The position numbers and the translations under genes are program-made. This document shows, piece after piece, positions 8,482-17,728 of a stretch of 64,000 bases of DNA. The notes beneath the pieces are model-generated. The model made no database searches and was not told where the DNA came from. It worked only from the letters and a program-made list of their open reading frames with translations. Source of the DNA: Parvularcula sp. BBD 1991-13 (lineage in GTDB: Bacteria; Pseudomonadota; Alphaproteobacteria; Caulobacterales; Parvularculaceae); NCBI GenBank assembly GCA_001657385.1, contig LYSZ01000001.1:496001-560000 (forward strand), read 5' to 3'. The first letter of the stretch is position 1. The number at the start of each line of letters is the position of its first letter.

Positions 8482-10875
8482 TTAATCCCGCGCTTTCAGC
8501 GCCGTCGCCATGTCGATCCTGGCGACGTCGCGCATGACCAGCGCGCCGGCGATAAGGGTGGAGACGAAGACGATGACCGCGCCCTGGCCGAAACCGTCTT
8601 CCTTGAAAATGGTGGGGATCTGGTAAAGCTCCGTGCTGAGCGCGTCGGCGAGGTAGGACCACAGGAGGAAGCCGAACAGCGAACCGACGGGGATCGCCAG
8701 GATCGCGAGGATCGCCAGTTCGCCGAGCAGCACATAGCCGGTTTCAAGCTTGGTGAAGCCGAGCACGCGCAGGCTGGCGAGGTCGCGCTCGCGCTCCATG
8801 AAGGCGATGCGCGCGCCGTTATAGACCACCCCCGCCGCGATCACGATCGAGAACACCATCATGGTCGTGCGAAACGTGCCCATCCCCTCGTCTATCATTT
8901 TCTGGAACTTTGCGGCGCTTTCGCGGCGCAGGCTGACGCCGGCGACCAGGGGGATGTCCTTCAGCCTGCGGTAGACCGCCTCGCTTTGCAGGGGATCGAT
9001 CTTCAGATAGGCGCCCGTCGCCCGTTGCGGTTCGTAGAGTTGGGCGTTCAGCGCGTCGATGGTCATGTAGGCGGGCGTGCCGATCAGCGCCTCGACCACG
9101 CCGACCACGGGGATTTCAAGGGTCGGCCGGCGTCCCTCGCGCACCTCCACCGCGAGGGTCTCGCCGATCGCGATATCGAGGATCTCGGCGAGCTGTTCGG
9201 ACAGAACGACGCCCTTGCCGCTGATGTCCACGGTGTTGAGATCGGAATCGACCGCGCGGTTGAGAATGGGATTGTCCGGAAGCCCCGTAATCGAGCCGAG
9301 ATAGTCGATGCGGTCGTTGGAAAACATCACCGGGCTGGACCGGAACGCCTCCACATAGGAAACGCCCTCGATCGACGCGAGTTCGAACAGGGTCGTATCG
9401 GACAGGGGATCGGTGAAGGTGACGAGCACGTCGCTGCGGTCGACCACGTTGAAGCTGACGTCGATCATGTAGTCGGTGGCGTTGATGTTGAAGCGCATCA
9501 TCACCGTCAGCCCCATGGCCGCGCCGATGCCGATGACGGTGAGCGCCGCACGGCCCGGCTGGCGCGCGATGCGGCGCAGGATCATGCGGCTCGGCTGGTC
9601 GAGGACGCGCTCAAAGGCGCGCAGAAGGCCCGCGCCCTCGCCGTATTTCGGCGGCGCCGGGGGGCGCATGGCGACGGCGGGGGACAGCGTCACCGCCGAG
9701 CGCACGGCGACGACGGCGCCGAGCGCGGCCGCGGCCACGCAGATGACGAGGGAGAGGGCGAGGGTGCCGACCTCCGACACGAAGACGAGAAACGGGAACT
9801 GGTAGTATTCCTGGTAGACGAGGGAGATCCCGTGGCCGAGCCACTGCCCCCCGAGCCAGCCGACAAGCGCGCCGGCCACGGCGATGACGGCGGTGAATTT
9901 CAGGTAATGCGCGCCCACATCCGCATTGGTGTAGCCGAACGCCTTGATGAGGCCGATCTGCTCGCGCTCCGTCTGGACAAGCCGGGTAATGACGATATTC
10001 AACAGGAAGATGGACACGCCGAGGAAGATCGGCGTCATCACCCGGCCCATGGTGTCGAGCTGTTTCAGCTCCTCGGTCAGGAACTTGTTGGACAGATGAT
10101 CCTCGCGGCCATAGGCGCCGACGGCGCCGTAGGGGGCGAGAACGCGGTCGAGGGCGTCGATCAGCCCCTGTTCGTCGGCGCCGCGGGAGAGTTTCAGGAC
10201 CGCTTCGTTAAAGGCGCCGTCGAGATCGTAGGCGGCCTCAAGCGTGTCCTCGCCGGCCCAGAGAATGGCGAAACGCTCCGGGTCCGGGACGAACTCCCCC
10301 GGTGGGATAGTGTAGATGAATTCAGGCGAAAGCGCGAGGCCGACAATATCGAATTCGTGACGCGCGCCGTTCATGGTGAGGGCGATCGCGTCGCCGGGGC
10401 CGAGGCCATAGGCCCTGGCGAAGGGCTCCAGCACCAGGACCTCGTCGCCATGGGCGGCGTCGATCATGCGTCCTTCGGCGAGGAAAACGCCGTTGATCGG
10501 CGCGGCCGCATCCGGGTCGAGGGAAACGATCCGCGCGCTGATCGGCGCCGCCACCTGCGGCAGGTCGACCAGCCCGCCGCCGCTTACGCGCCCGGCGACA
10601 TCGGCGACGCCCTCAAGAGCGCGGATGTCCGCGAGGATGTTGTCCGGCGCGCGCGTCACCGGCGCGTAGACGTCGGCGAAGCGGTAGCGTTCGTAATAGG
10701 CGCGCATGGTCTCGTCGAGGGACAGGATCATGCCGCGCGACATGACGAGAAGGGCGATGCCCGAGGCGATCACGAAGACGATCGCCGCGGCCTGCCCCTT
10801 GATGCGCCAAAGGTCGCGCACGAGCTTGCGGTCGAGGGCCGGGAGCGGCGCGCGCTGGAAGATCTTCTTCCTCAC
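8482..10875 (-). CDS. ABC transporter permease with two FtsX-type domains
   Basis: 797 residues with a GTG start (10875-10873) that overlaps the TGA of the upstream ATPase by 4 nt (GTGA), indicating translational coupling. A membrane helix near residues 28-48 ([17 protein letters not shown]) precedes a large periplasmic domain. Three-helix FtsX-like blocks follow ([20 protein letters not shown] in the middle, [19 protein letters not shown] near the C-terminus). This doubled FtsX arrangement is typical of MacB/DevC/LolC-related exporters that use mechanotransmission rather than a transmembrane channel. With the ATPase and HlyD adaptor it should form a tripartite export system. Confidence 0.92.
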   Translation of the reverse strand: MRKKIFQRAPLPALDRKLVRDLWRIKGQAAAIVFVIASGIALLVMSRGMILSLDETMRAYYERYRFADVYAPVTRAPDNILADIRALEGVADVAGRVSGGGLVDLPQVAAPISARIVSLDPDAAAPINGVFLAEGRMIDAAHGDEVLVLEPFARAYGLGPGDAIALTMNGARHEFDIVGLALSPEFIYTIPPGEFVPDPERFAILWAGEDTLEAAYDLDGAFNEAVLKLSRGADEQGLIDALDRVLAPYGAVGAYGREDHLSNKFLTEELKQLDTMGRVMTPIFLGVSIFLLNIVITRLVQTEREQIGLIKAFGYTNADVGAHYLKFTAVIAVAGALVGWLGGQWLGHGISLVYQEYYQFPFLVFVSEVGTLALSLVICVAAAALGAVVAVRSAVTLSPAVAMRPPAPPKYGEGAGLLRAFERVLDQPSRMILRRIARQPGRAALTVIGIGAAMGLTVMMRFNINATDYMIDVSFNVVDRSDVLVTFTDPLSDTTLFELASIEGVSYVEAFRSSPVMFSNDRIDYLGSITGLPDNPILNRAVDSDLNTVDISGKGVVLSEQLAEILDIAIGETLAVEVREGRRPTLEIPVVGVVEALIGTPAYMTIDALNAQLYEPQRATGAYLKIDPLQSEAVYRRLKDIPLVAGVSLRRESAAKFQKMIDEGMGTFRTTMMVFSIVIAAGVVYNGARIAFMERERDLASLRVLGFTKLETGYVLLGELAILAILAIPVGSLFGFLLWSYLADALSTELYQIPTIFKEDGFGQGAVIVFVSTLIAGALVMRDVARIDMATALKARD

Positions 10876-11612
10876 CAGCTTATCTCCTCCGCCGAAATCT
10901 TGCGCGCGTTGACGACGACCTCGCGAATCTGTCCGTCGGCGAAGTGAATGACCCGGTCGGCCATGGCCGCTGTCGCCGCCGCGTGGGTGATCACCAGCGT
11001 CGTCGTGCCCAGGGTCGCGTTGAGGTTCTGGAGCGCTTTCAGGACGCCGACGCCGGTCTTGCTGTCGAGCGCCCCGGTGGGCTCGTCGCAGAACAGGACC
11101 GTCGGGTTCTTGGCGATGGCGCGGGCGATGGCGACGCGCTGCTGCTCGCCGCCGGAAAGCTCCGAGGGGAAATGGCTCGCCCGTTCCTTCAGCCCGACGA
11201 GGTCGAGCGCCTCAATGGTCGGCATCGGCGCCGGCGCGATCTCCGCGACGAGGTCCACGTTCTCATGGGCGGTCAGGCTCGGCATCAGGTTGTAGAACTG
11301 GAAGACGAAGCCCACATGAGCGCGGCGATACCGGGTGAGCGCCTTGTCGTTCATGGCGGTAAGGTCTTCGTCGCGAAAAAACGCCGCGCCGTCGGAGGCG
11401 CGGTCGATGCCCCCGAGAATGTTCAGCAGGGTGGACTTGCCGCTGCCCGACGGACCGAGCAGCACCACGAGTTCGCCCTCCGGGATTTCAAGGTCGACGC
11501 CGCGCAGCGCATGCACCGCGGCCGGCCCTTCGCCGTAGACCTTGGAGAGCCCTTGCGTGCGAAATGCGAGACGGCCGGCCTGCGCCGGGCGTTCTGCGGT
11601 CGCGCCGGCCAT
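10872..11612 (-). CDS. ABC transporter ATP-binding protein (MacB/LolD-like)
   Basis: 246 residues; the ATG at 11612 follows a good AGGAGA site. Walker A is GPSGSGKST (53-61), the signature is [14 protein letters not shown], Walker B is [12 protein letters not shown], and a switch His is present in VITHAA. Sequence style and gene order (ATPase, FtsX permease, HlyD) place it with the lipoprotein/macrolide export type of ABC ATPases. It is the first gene of the minus-strand operon. Its stop is nested in the permease start. Confidence 0.95.
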   Translation of the reverse strand: MAGATAERPAQAGRLAFRTQGLSKVYGEGPAAVHALRGVDLEIPEGELVVLLGPSGSGKSTLLNILGGIDRASDGAAFFRDEDLTAMNDKALTRYRRAHVGFVFQFYNLMPSLTAHENVDLVAEIAPAPMPTIEALDLVGLKERASHFPSELSGGEQQRVAIARAIAKNPTVLFCDEPTGALDSKTGVGVLKALQNLNATLGTTTLVITHAAATAAMADRVIHFADGQIREVVVNARKISAEEISW

Positions 11613-12212
11613 TATGGTCTCCTCTCCCTGGTTGCGTTCCTGCCTGGCTGCGTTTCTGTCCGCCGCCGGGATGTCATTGCTGCCCGCACGCGGCCTACTC
11701 TATATAAAAGCGATTTCAAAAGTTCTATTGATCTGCCTCAATTTTCCTTGCTTGCGATCGGCCGCCTTTTACATGGCGGCGGTCGCGACGCGATCCCCCG
11801 GACGACGCGCCCTTCTCCAGAAGAGTCCGGACAACAAGGTTGCCGAACCCGTTCGCGCGCGAAACGGTCCAAGGCGCTTTGCGGGGGCATGCGGGCGCCA
11901 TGCAAGGCTCCCTGCGAACGCTGCGCGGGCGGCGCTTGCCGGTTGACTTGCGCAGCCTCGCCGGAGAAACACAGAGGAGGAAACGGCGCGCGACGATTGC
12001 GGGGCAAGGGTCATAAAGCCGTCACCGCCATGGGATATGCAGCGCGCGCCGCGCCGCTTGCTCCTGGCGAACCGCTTGAAAAGGCGGACGGTTGTCGGTT
12101 CCCTGACGACCGCACGTCGCATGGCGGCCAGAGGGCCGCGGCCATCACGCACCGGCGCCGCATGTCGTCGGGAAACCGGATCATCGGGAAACCGGATTTC
12201 AAGGAACGATCT
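11613..12212. other. 600-bp spacer without a recognisable gene
   Basis: This spacer separates the minus-strand ABC operon from fabI. Around 11690-11750 it has an AT-rich stretch suitable for the promoter of the ABC operon. Frames here are open by composition only and none has a ribosome site or a recognisable product. A 16-bp direct repeat lies at its right end. Confidence 0.5.
12168..12199. repeat. 16-bp direct tandem repeat, 2 copies
   Basis: The unit TCGGGAAACCGGATCA is followed at once by TCGGGAAACCGGATTT, ending 13 bp before the fabI start codon. It is one of several unrelated micro-arrays of similar period in this window. Confidence 0.85.
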
Positions 12213-13031
12213 ATGGTCAGTTTACAGAGCGCTCCGCACCGCCCCCTCGAAAACAAGGTCGGCCTCATCGTCGGCGTCGCGAACAGCCACAGCATCGGGG
12301 CGGGCTGCGCCCGGGCGATGCGCGCGCAGGGCGCCGCGCTGGCGATCACTTATCTCGACGAGCGGGCCGAGCCTTACGCGCGCCCGGTCGCGGACGAAAC
12401 CGGGGCTGACCTGTTCATGCCGCTTGACGTCACCCGCGAGGACACGGTGGACGCGGTGTTCAAGGCGATTGACGACAAGTGGGGCCGGCTCGACTTTCTG
12501 GTGCACTCGGTCGCCTACTGCAATCGCGACGATCTGCACGGGCGGGTGGTCGACGCCTCGCGCGCCGGCTTCGCCGAAGCGATGGACGTTTCATGCCATT
12601 CCTTTCTGCGCCTCGGCGCGCGCGCGGAGCCCCTGATGAAGGGCGGCGGCTGTCTCCTGACGGTGAGTTTCCTCGGCGCCGAGCGCGTTGTGCCGGGCTA
12701 CGGAATCATGGGGCCGGTCAAGGCGGCGCTGGAAGCGTCGGTGCGCTACATGGCCGAGGAGCTGGGGCCGAAGAACATCCGCGTCAACGCCCTGTCCCCG
12801 GGGCCGATCCGCACCCGCGCCGCCTCGGGCCTGTCCGATCTCTACAGCCTGATCGAGGACGCCGAGAGCCTCGCCCCGATCCAGCCGCCGGCGGACATCG
12901 ACGAGACCGGCGCCTATGCGGCCTTCCTGGTCAGCGACGCCGCGCGCCCTGTCACCGGCGCCGTGCAGTATGTTGACGGCGGCTACAATCTCATGTGCGG
13001 TCAGTCCCGCGCCCACCACATCCCGAGCTGA
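12213..13031 (+). CDS. fabI: Enoyl-[acyl-carrier-protein] reductase (NADH), FabI type
   Basis: 272 residues from ATG 12213, with AAGGAA upstream. FabI performs the last reduction of the fatty-acid elongation cycle. Visible features are the FabI-style nucleotide motif GVANSHSIGAGCARA in place of the usual SDR GxxxGxG, then VHSVAYCNRDDLHGRVVD, the Tyr163-x6-Lys170 catalytic pair in PGYGIMGPVKAA, and NALSPGPIRTRAASG. Phe occupies the place in SFLGAER where E. coli FabI has the first Tyr of YLGAER. It heads an operon with phaJ-pta and ackA; the spacing to the next gene is 25 bp. A second FabI may exist elsewhere, as in many alphaproteobacteria. Confidence 0.93.
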   Translation: MVSLQSAPHRPLENKVGLIVGVANSHSIGAGCARAMRAQGAALAITYLDERAEPYARPVADETGADLFMPLDVTREDTVDAVFKAIDDKWGRLDFLVHSVAYCNRDDLHGRVVDASRAGFAEAMDVSCHSFLRLGARAEPLMKGGGCLLTVSFLGAERVVPGYGIMGPVKAALEASVRYMAEELGPKNIRVNALSPGPIRTRAASGLSDLYSLIEDAESLAPIQPPADIDETGAYAAFLVSDAARPVTGAVQYVDGGYNLMCGQSRAHHIPS

Positions 13032-13056
13032 AGACGAGCCGAGCGGGGACACGCCC

Positions 13057-14451
13057 ATGCAGATGATCGAAAACCGCCCCTTCGACGAGATCTCGGTGGG
13101 CGACGCCGCGACCGCCTCACACGTGCTGACGGCGGAGGACATCGACCTCTTCGCCGCCATCTCAGGGGACATCAACCCGGCGCATATGGACGCCGAATAC
13201 GCCGGCGCGACCATCTTCGAAGGCGTCATCGGTCACGGCATGTGGGGCGCGTCGCTGATTTCGGCCGTGCTCGGCACCGAGCTTCCCGGGCCGGGCGCGA
13301 TTTACCTTTCGCAGACGCTGAAGTTCAAGCGGCCCGTGCGCCTCGGCGACCGGGTGACCGCCGAGGTGCGGGTGCGCGAAAAGCGCGACGGGCGCCGGGT
13401 GGTGCTTGACTGCGAATGCCGCAACCAGGACGGCGCGGTCGTCATCTCCGGCGAGGCGGTTGTTCTCGCCCCGGATCAAAAGATCCGCCGTCCGGCCGCG
13501 GCGCGGCCGGAAGCCTTCGTGCATGAAAACGGCGTGCGCCTGAAAGCCCTGATCCAGCAGGCGAGGGAGCGCCCGCCGGTGCGCGCCGGCGTCGTCCATC
13601 CCGTCAACGCGCTCACCCTTGAGGGCGTCGCCGGGGCGATGGCGGAAAACCTGTTGACGCCGACCCTGATCGGCCCGCGGGCGAAAATCGAGGCGGCGGC
13701 GCAGGAGGCGGGGTTCGATCTCTCCTCGGCGGACATCGTCGACGCGCCCCACAGCCACGCCGCCGCGGACGCCGCCGTGGCGCTTGCGCGCGAGGGCGGG
13801 CTCGACGTCCTGATGAAAGGCGCGCTGCATACGGACGAAGTCATGGGTGCGGTCGTCGCGCGCGCAACCGGCCTCAGGACCGAGCGGCGCATCAGCCACG
13901 TCTATGTCATGGACACGCCGGCCTATGAAAAGATGATTTTCATGACCGACGCGGCGATCAACATCGCGCCGGATCTCGAAAGCAAGCGCGACATCATCCA
14001 GAACGCCATCGACCTTGCTCGCGCGCTCGGGGTCGAGCGGCCGAAAGTGGCGATCCTGTCGGCGGTGGAGACCGTCTATCCGAAACTTCAGTCGACCATC
14101 GACGCGGCGGCTTTGTGCAAGATGGCGGACCGCGGGCAGATCTCCGGCGGGGTCCTCGACGGGCCGCTCGCCTTCGACAACGCGATCTCCCCCGCGGCGG
14201 CGGCGGCGAAGGGCATCGCCTCGCCGGTTGCGGGGCATGCGGATATTCTGCTCGCGCCGGACCTGGAAGCGGGCAACATGCTCGCCAAGCAACTCGATTA
14301 CCTTGCCGGGGCGGTTGCGGCCGGCGTTGTCCTGGGCGCGCGCGTTCCGATCATTCTGACAAGCCGAGCCGAGGGCCGGCTCGCGCGCACGGCGGCGAGC
14401 GCGGTCGCCAAGCTCTATCATTACCACCGCCAGGCGCCGGGGCCCTTGTGA
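13057..14451 (+). CDS. Bifunctional enoyl-CoA hydratase / phosphate acetyltransferase
   Basis: 464 residues. The N-terminal ~140 residues form a MaoC/PhaJ-like hot-dog domain (FAAISGDINPAHMD, GVIGHGMWGASL), an R-type enoyl-CoA hydratase. The remaining ~310 residues are a phosphate acetyl/butyryltransferase domain (GVLDGPLAFDNAIS, SPVAGHADILLAPDLEAGNM). The fusion is known from alphaproteobacteria. It links beta-oxidation or polyhydroxyalkanoate intermediates to acyl-phosphate, which AckA can convert to carboxylate and ATP. Its stop overlaps the GTG start of ackA (GTGA), implying coupled translation. Confidence 0.93.
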   Translation: MQMIENRPFDEISVGDAATASHVLTAEDIDLFAAISGDINPAHMDAEYAGATIFEGVIGHGMWGASLISAVLGTELPGPGAIYLSQTLKFKRPVRLGDRVTAEVRVREKRDGRRVVLDCECRNQDGAVVISGEAVVLAPDQKIRRPAAARPEAFVHENGVRLKALIQQARERPPVRAGVVHPVNALTLEGVAGAMAENLLTPTLIGPRAKIEAAAQEAGFDLSSADIVDAPHSHAAADAAVALAREGGLDVLMKGALHTDEVMGAVVARATGLRTERRISHVYVMDTPAYEKMIFMTDAAINIAPDLESKRDIIQNAIDLARALGVERPKVAILSAVETVYPKLQSTIDAAALCKMADRGQISGGVLDGPLAFDNAISPAAAAAKGIASPVAGHADILLAPDLEAGNMLAKQLDYLAGAVAAGVVLGARVPIILTSRAEGRLARTAASAVAKLYHYHRQAPGPL

Positions 14452-15662
14452 GCGGGGTCGTCCTGACGCTGAACGCCGGTTCTTCGAGTGTGAAATTCGC
14501 CGGCTACGCGGTGCGCGAAGAGGGCGGGCTCGCCGACGCCCCGATTGTCCGGGGGCAGGTGGCGGGGCTCAACGCCGACCGCCCGGCGCTGACCATCGCC
14601 GATCACGGCGGACCGGAGGCGCGCGAAGCGCTGGACTCAGGGCGCGATCACGGCGCCGCGCTCGCGCTCGTTCTGGAGCGGATCGAGGCGCGGCTGGCGG
14701 GAGCGCGGGTCGCCGCGGTCGGCCATCGCGTCGTGCACGGAGGGCTCGACTTTTCCGCGCCCACGCGCCTTACCGACGAGACGGCGGCGGCGCTCGCGCG
14801 GCTGACCCCGCTGGCGCCCAACCATCAGCCGCACAACCTCGCCGGATTCCAGGCCGCGCGCCGGCGCTGGCCGGACGCGCCGCACATCGCCTGTTTCGAC
14901 ACCGCCTTTCACCGCACGCAATCCGGGCCGGCCGAACGGTTCGCCCTGCCGCTGGCGCTGACCGAGGAGGGGATCATCCGCTACGGCTTTCACGGGCTTT
15001 CTTACGAATACATCGCCGAGGCCGCGCCGCGCATCATGGGGCGCGCGCCGCATCGGCGCATGGTCGTCGCCCATCTCGGCGCGGGGGCGAGCATGTGCGC
15101 GATTCGCGACGGGGCGAGCATCGCCACGACCATGGGCTTCACCGCCCTGGACGGGCTGCCCATGGGCACGCGCTGCGGCGACGTCGATCCCGGCGTTCTC
15201 CTGTACCTGCTGCAAGAGAAGGGGATGGGCGTTTCCGACCTCGCCGATTGCCTGTACAACCGGTCGGGACTGCTCGGCATGTCGGGCGTCAGCGCCGACA
15301 TGCGCGTCCTGGAAGCCAGCGACGATCCCCATGCGGAAGAAGCGATCGCCTATTTCGCGCATCGCTGCGTGCGCGAGATCGGGGCGCTGGCCGCGGCCAT
15401 GGGCGGGCTCGACGCGGTGGTGTTCACCGCCGGCGTCGGCGAGAACGCCGCCGCTTTTCGCGCGCGGGTCGTGTCGGGCTGCGCCTGGCTGGGCATGACG
15501 CTGGACGCCGCGGCGAACGCCGCCCACGGACCGCGCATCACGCTCGCCGGCGGGGCGGCGGGGGATGGGGCGCCGGGAGACCAGGGGCCGTCCGCATGGG
15601 TCGTTCCGACCAATGAGGAACGCATGATCGCGCGCCATGCGCTGAACAGCGCCGGCGCCTGA
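14448..15662 (+). CDS. ackA: Acetate kinase
   Basis: 404 residues from a GTG start inside the stop of the preceding gene (4-nt overlap). The sequence opens VLTLNAGSSSVKF, the phosphate-binding signature, and contains GHRVVHGG, CFDTAFHRT, RYGFHGLSYEYI and VFTAGVGENAAAFRARV, all diagnostic of acetate/propionate kinases. It interconverts acyl-phosphate and ADP with the carboxylate and ATP, acting directly downstream of the Pta activity of its neighbour. No partner gene follows; the next gene is convergent. Confidence 0.95.
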   Translation: MSGVVLTLNAGSSSVKFAGYAVREEGGLADAPIVRGQVAGLNADRPALTIADHGGPEAREALDSGRDHGAALALVLERIEARLAGARVAAVGHRVVHGGLDFSAPTRLTDETAAALARLTPLAPNHQPHNLAGFQAARRRWPDAPHIACFDTAFHRTQSGPAERFALPLALTEEGIIRYGFHGLSYEYIAEAAPRIMGRAPHRRMVVAHLGAGASMCAIRDGASIATTMGFTALDGLPMGTRCGDVDPGVLLYLLQEKGMGVSDLADCLYNRSGLLGMSGVSADMRVLEASDDPHAEEAIAYFAHRCVREIGALAAAMGGLDAVVFTAGVGENAAAFRARVVSGCAWLGMTLDAAANAAHGPRITLAGGAAGDGAPGDQGPSAWVVPTNEERMIARHALNSAGA

Positions 15663-15750
15663 CACCCTGACACGGCCGGCCTGTTCGCCATATCCGGATT
15701 GCGTTGTCCGGATTGCGTGAGCCGATCCACGGGACGCTGTGTCCGCGGGC

Positions 15751-15794
15751 GGAAGGGCTCTTGTGGAAAGGCTCTTGTTGGAAAGGCTCTGGCG
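15751..15794. repeat. 14-15-bp tandem repeat, 3 copies
   Basis: Three imperfect copies of GGAAAGGCTCTTGT lie in the short spacer between convergent ackA and the phasin gene. Confidence 0.75.
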
Positions 15795-15835
15795 AAAGCG
15801 GCGTTGACGGGGCGCCGGCGAGCGAACGGTCCGCC

Positions 15836-16288
15836 CTATTCGGCGGCGTTTGTCGCCTTGCGCTCCTGCAGCGCGGCCTGGGCGTCGATCGCTTCCAGCA
15901 CCTCGCCGGTCCGCGTCTCCATGGGGGCGAGGGTCTCGCTGGTGATTTCCGCGGCGAGGTGAAAGATCCTCGACGCCTCGTCGGCGTAGTCCTTGACCGC
16001 CTCTTCGAGGAAATTCGCCTGCGCATGGAAAAGGTCGCTGCTGGTCTTGCAGGTGACGATCATATGCGCGGTTTCCATGTCCTTTTTCATCCGCGCGTTG
16101 ACGAAGTTGATCATCTCCTGATTGATCTTCGTCGCGCCGTTGAAATAGGCGCGCGCGGCGCGGGCGGCGAATTCCATGTTGCGGTTGTTCTGGGCGGCTG
16201 TTTCCGTGGGATCGAACAGCGCCGGCGCTGCGGTTTCGGCGCCGCCGGATGACAGCGGCTTGTCCGAATTGGAAGGGTCCTGGGTCAT
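15836..16288 (-). CDS. Phasin family protein
   Basis: 150 residues, hydrophilic and helical without membrane segments. A disordered N-terminus (about 1-35) precedes an amphipathic coiled helix containing NRNMEFAARAARAYFNGATK and DYADEASRIFHLAAE, the pattern of PHA-granule-associated phasins. It would coat polyhydroxyalkanoate granules in the cytoplasm. The nearby R-specific hydratase/Pta fusion fits with PHA or acyl-CoA metabolism, although no PHA synthase is in the window. It is convergent with ackA. Confidence 0.85.
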   Translation of the reverse strand: MTQDPSNSDKPLSSGGAETAAPALFDPTETAAQNNRNMEFAARAARAYFNGATKINQEMINFVNARMKKDMETAHMIVTCKTSSDLFHAQANFLEEAVKDYADEASRIFHLAAEITSETLAPMETRTGEVLEAIDAQAALQERKATNAAE

Positions 16289-16368
16289 GTCGGGCTCCAG
16301 TCAGAGTTGAATGTCGAAAGGCCCGCCGGTTTTCATCTCTGGCGGTCTTCGTGTCCGCCGGTCTTTAT

Positions 16369-16404
16369 CTCGGCCAGTCTTCAGATCTCGGCCAGTCTTC
16401 AGGG
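16369..16404. repeat. 18-bp tandem repeat, 2 copies
   Basis: CTCGGCCAGTCTTCAGAT is repeated with two terminal mismatches, just upstream of the phasin gene. Confidence 0.85.
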
Positions 16405-16686
16405 CCGCCCGGTTAACGTTTGCGCCTGGTCGCCGTTTTCGCGCAGCCGCTCGCCCAAGGCGCGGCTTTATGAAGCCCGGATGCGGCCCGAGACTGTCCG
16501 TCCCGAGAAAAGGCGACGGTCATGATCTCGGTCAAAACACAATGCAGTAAAGCCTATCATAATGACAACTCGGTGAACATTGAAAGTCGAGAAAAACGGT
16601 CAGATCATATTGGGACGCGGTCGCAGGCCGGGTTCGCGAACCTGCTTTGCGGCCGGAACGGCGCGATCGCCGTAGCCAGTGTGCCT

Positions 16687-16731
16687 GTAACCTGGGCCGC
16701 CTTAACCTGGGCCCCCGTAACCTGGCTCGCC
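16687..16731. repeat. 15-bp tandem repeat, 3 copies
   Basis: Three copies of a GTAACCTGGGCCGCC-like unit lie directly before the ribosome site of the universal stress protein gene. Confidence 0.85.
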
Positions 16732-16759
16732 GCAAGCCGATTGCCGTAAGGAGCGTAGA

Positions 16760-17683
16760 ATGACGATCAGGAAAATCATGACCCCGTTCACGTCGCTGTC
16801 GTCTTGCGACGCCGCCTTCGCCGCGGCGGCGCCGCTCGCGCGGCGTTTCGGCGCGCTGATCGACGTCGTCCATGTCCGTCAGCGTCCCCAGGTTGCGGGC
16901 GATTTCTATTACCCCATGGGGCTGAGTTATGTGGATTATGACCTGGACACGCTGAATGCGAAAGCCGACGAGTTGTCCGCCGCGCTGGAAGAGCGGTTCG
17001 CGGCCCTGTGCGCACGCTGGCGCATCCCCGTCGCCGACGCGCCCGCCGATGCGCTCGACGCGCCCCCGCAGGAGGCTGTCGCCGCGTGGACGTCGTTCGA
17101 CGGCGATCCCTACGCCGACCTCGCCTATCGCGCGCGGGTCGCCGATCTCGTCGTCGCGGCGCCGGGGAAGGGCGCCGATGGCGGCCCGCCCGTCGCCGAA
17201 CGCGCCCTTTTCGAGGATATGATCTTCCAGTCTGGGCGCCCGGTGCTGCTCGCCGCCGCGCGGGACGAGGACGGCGCCGGCCCGGCGGCTGAAAGCCCCG
17301 GCGGCGCCTTTCCCGGAAAAGTCCTTGTCGCCTGGGACGGCAAGCGCGAGGCGGCGCGCGCCATGCACGCCGCGCTGCCGCTCCTGAAAGCCTGCGATCT
17401 GGCGATCGTCGCCACCGCGGGCGACACCGAGTGGGCGGCGCAGGCGCCGCTGGCCGCCGCGGCGTATCTGCGCCTGCACGCCGTCCCCGCGACGCATCTG
17501 CATCTGCGCCCCGGACGCGACGGGTCCCCGGAGGAGATGCTGCTGGAAGAGGCGCGCAAAAAACAGGCCGACCTCATCGTCATGGGCGCTTATTCGCACC
17601 AGCGCTGGCGCCAGATCGTTCTCGGCGGGTTCACCCGGCATCTGCTGAAGACCTCGACGATCCCTCTCCTGATGACCCATTGA
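16760..17683 (+). CDS. Universal stress protein, tandem-domain (UspA family)
   Basis: 307 residues, about twice a single Usp domain, so two UspA modules. The second module keeps the ATP-binding loop LIVMGAYSHQRWRQIVLGG (G-x2-G-x9-G-type, near residues 272-290). The first has diverged. It is cytoplasmic and probably binds ATP in stress or stationary-phase adaptation. It precedes the kinase fusion by 45 bp and may be co-transcribed with it and the GNAT gene. An alternative ATG, matching the sequence start MTIRKIM, was kept because AAGGAG lies just upstream. Confidence 0.88.
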   Translation: MTIRKIMTPFTSLSSCDAAFAAAAPLARRFGALIDVVHVRQRPQVAGDFYYPMGLSYVDYDLDTLNAKADELSAALEERFAALCARWRIPVADAPADALDAPPQEAVAAWTSFDGDPYADLAYRARVADLVVAAPGKGADGGPPVAERALFEDMIFQSGRPVLLAAARDEDGAGPAAESPGGAFPGKVLVAWDGKREAARAMHAALPLLKACDLAIVATAGDTEWAAQAPLAAAAYLRLHAVPATHLHLRPGRDGSPEEMLLEEARKKQADLIVMGAYSHQRWRQIVLGGFTRHLLKTSTIPLLMTH

Positions 17684-17728
17684 CGCCGCTTGACGCCGCA
17701 GCGCGCACAAAAACCGGGAAGCGCTCTT

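Larger units (their letters stand above)
16289..16759. other. 470-bp divergent spacer with two micro-repeat arrays
   Basis: This spacer lies between the phasin gene and the universal stress protein gene, which are divergent. It holds an 18-bp duplication, a 15-bp triplication and an AT-richer stretch around 16530-16620 that may contain promoters. No gene is convincing here. Confidence 0.5.

Noticed and set aside
8479-10947. An 822-codon plus-strand frame over the ABC permease
   Set aside because: It is a compositional shadow. The minus-strand product is an FtsX-type permease with coupled overlaps to its operon partners.
11738-12152. Small minus-strand frames in the spacer before fabI
   Set aside because: There is no ribosome site, composition is Arg/Ala/Pro-rich and no family is recognisable. 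They overlap each other in different frames.
16289-16759. Possible CRISPR-like array or mobile repeat near 16369-16731
   Set aside because: The units are only 15-18 bp with no unique spacers between them, and the two arrays are unrelated in sequence. There are no cas genes.
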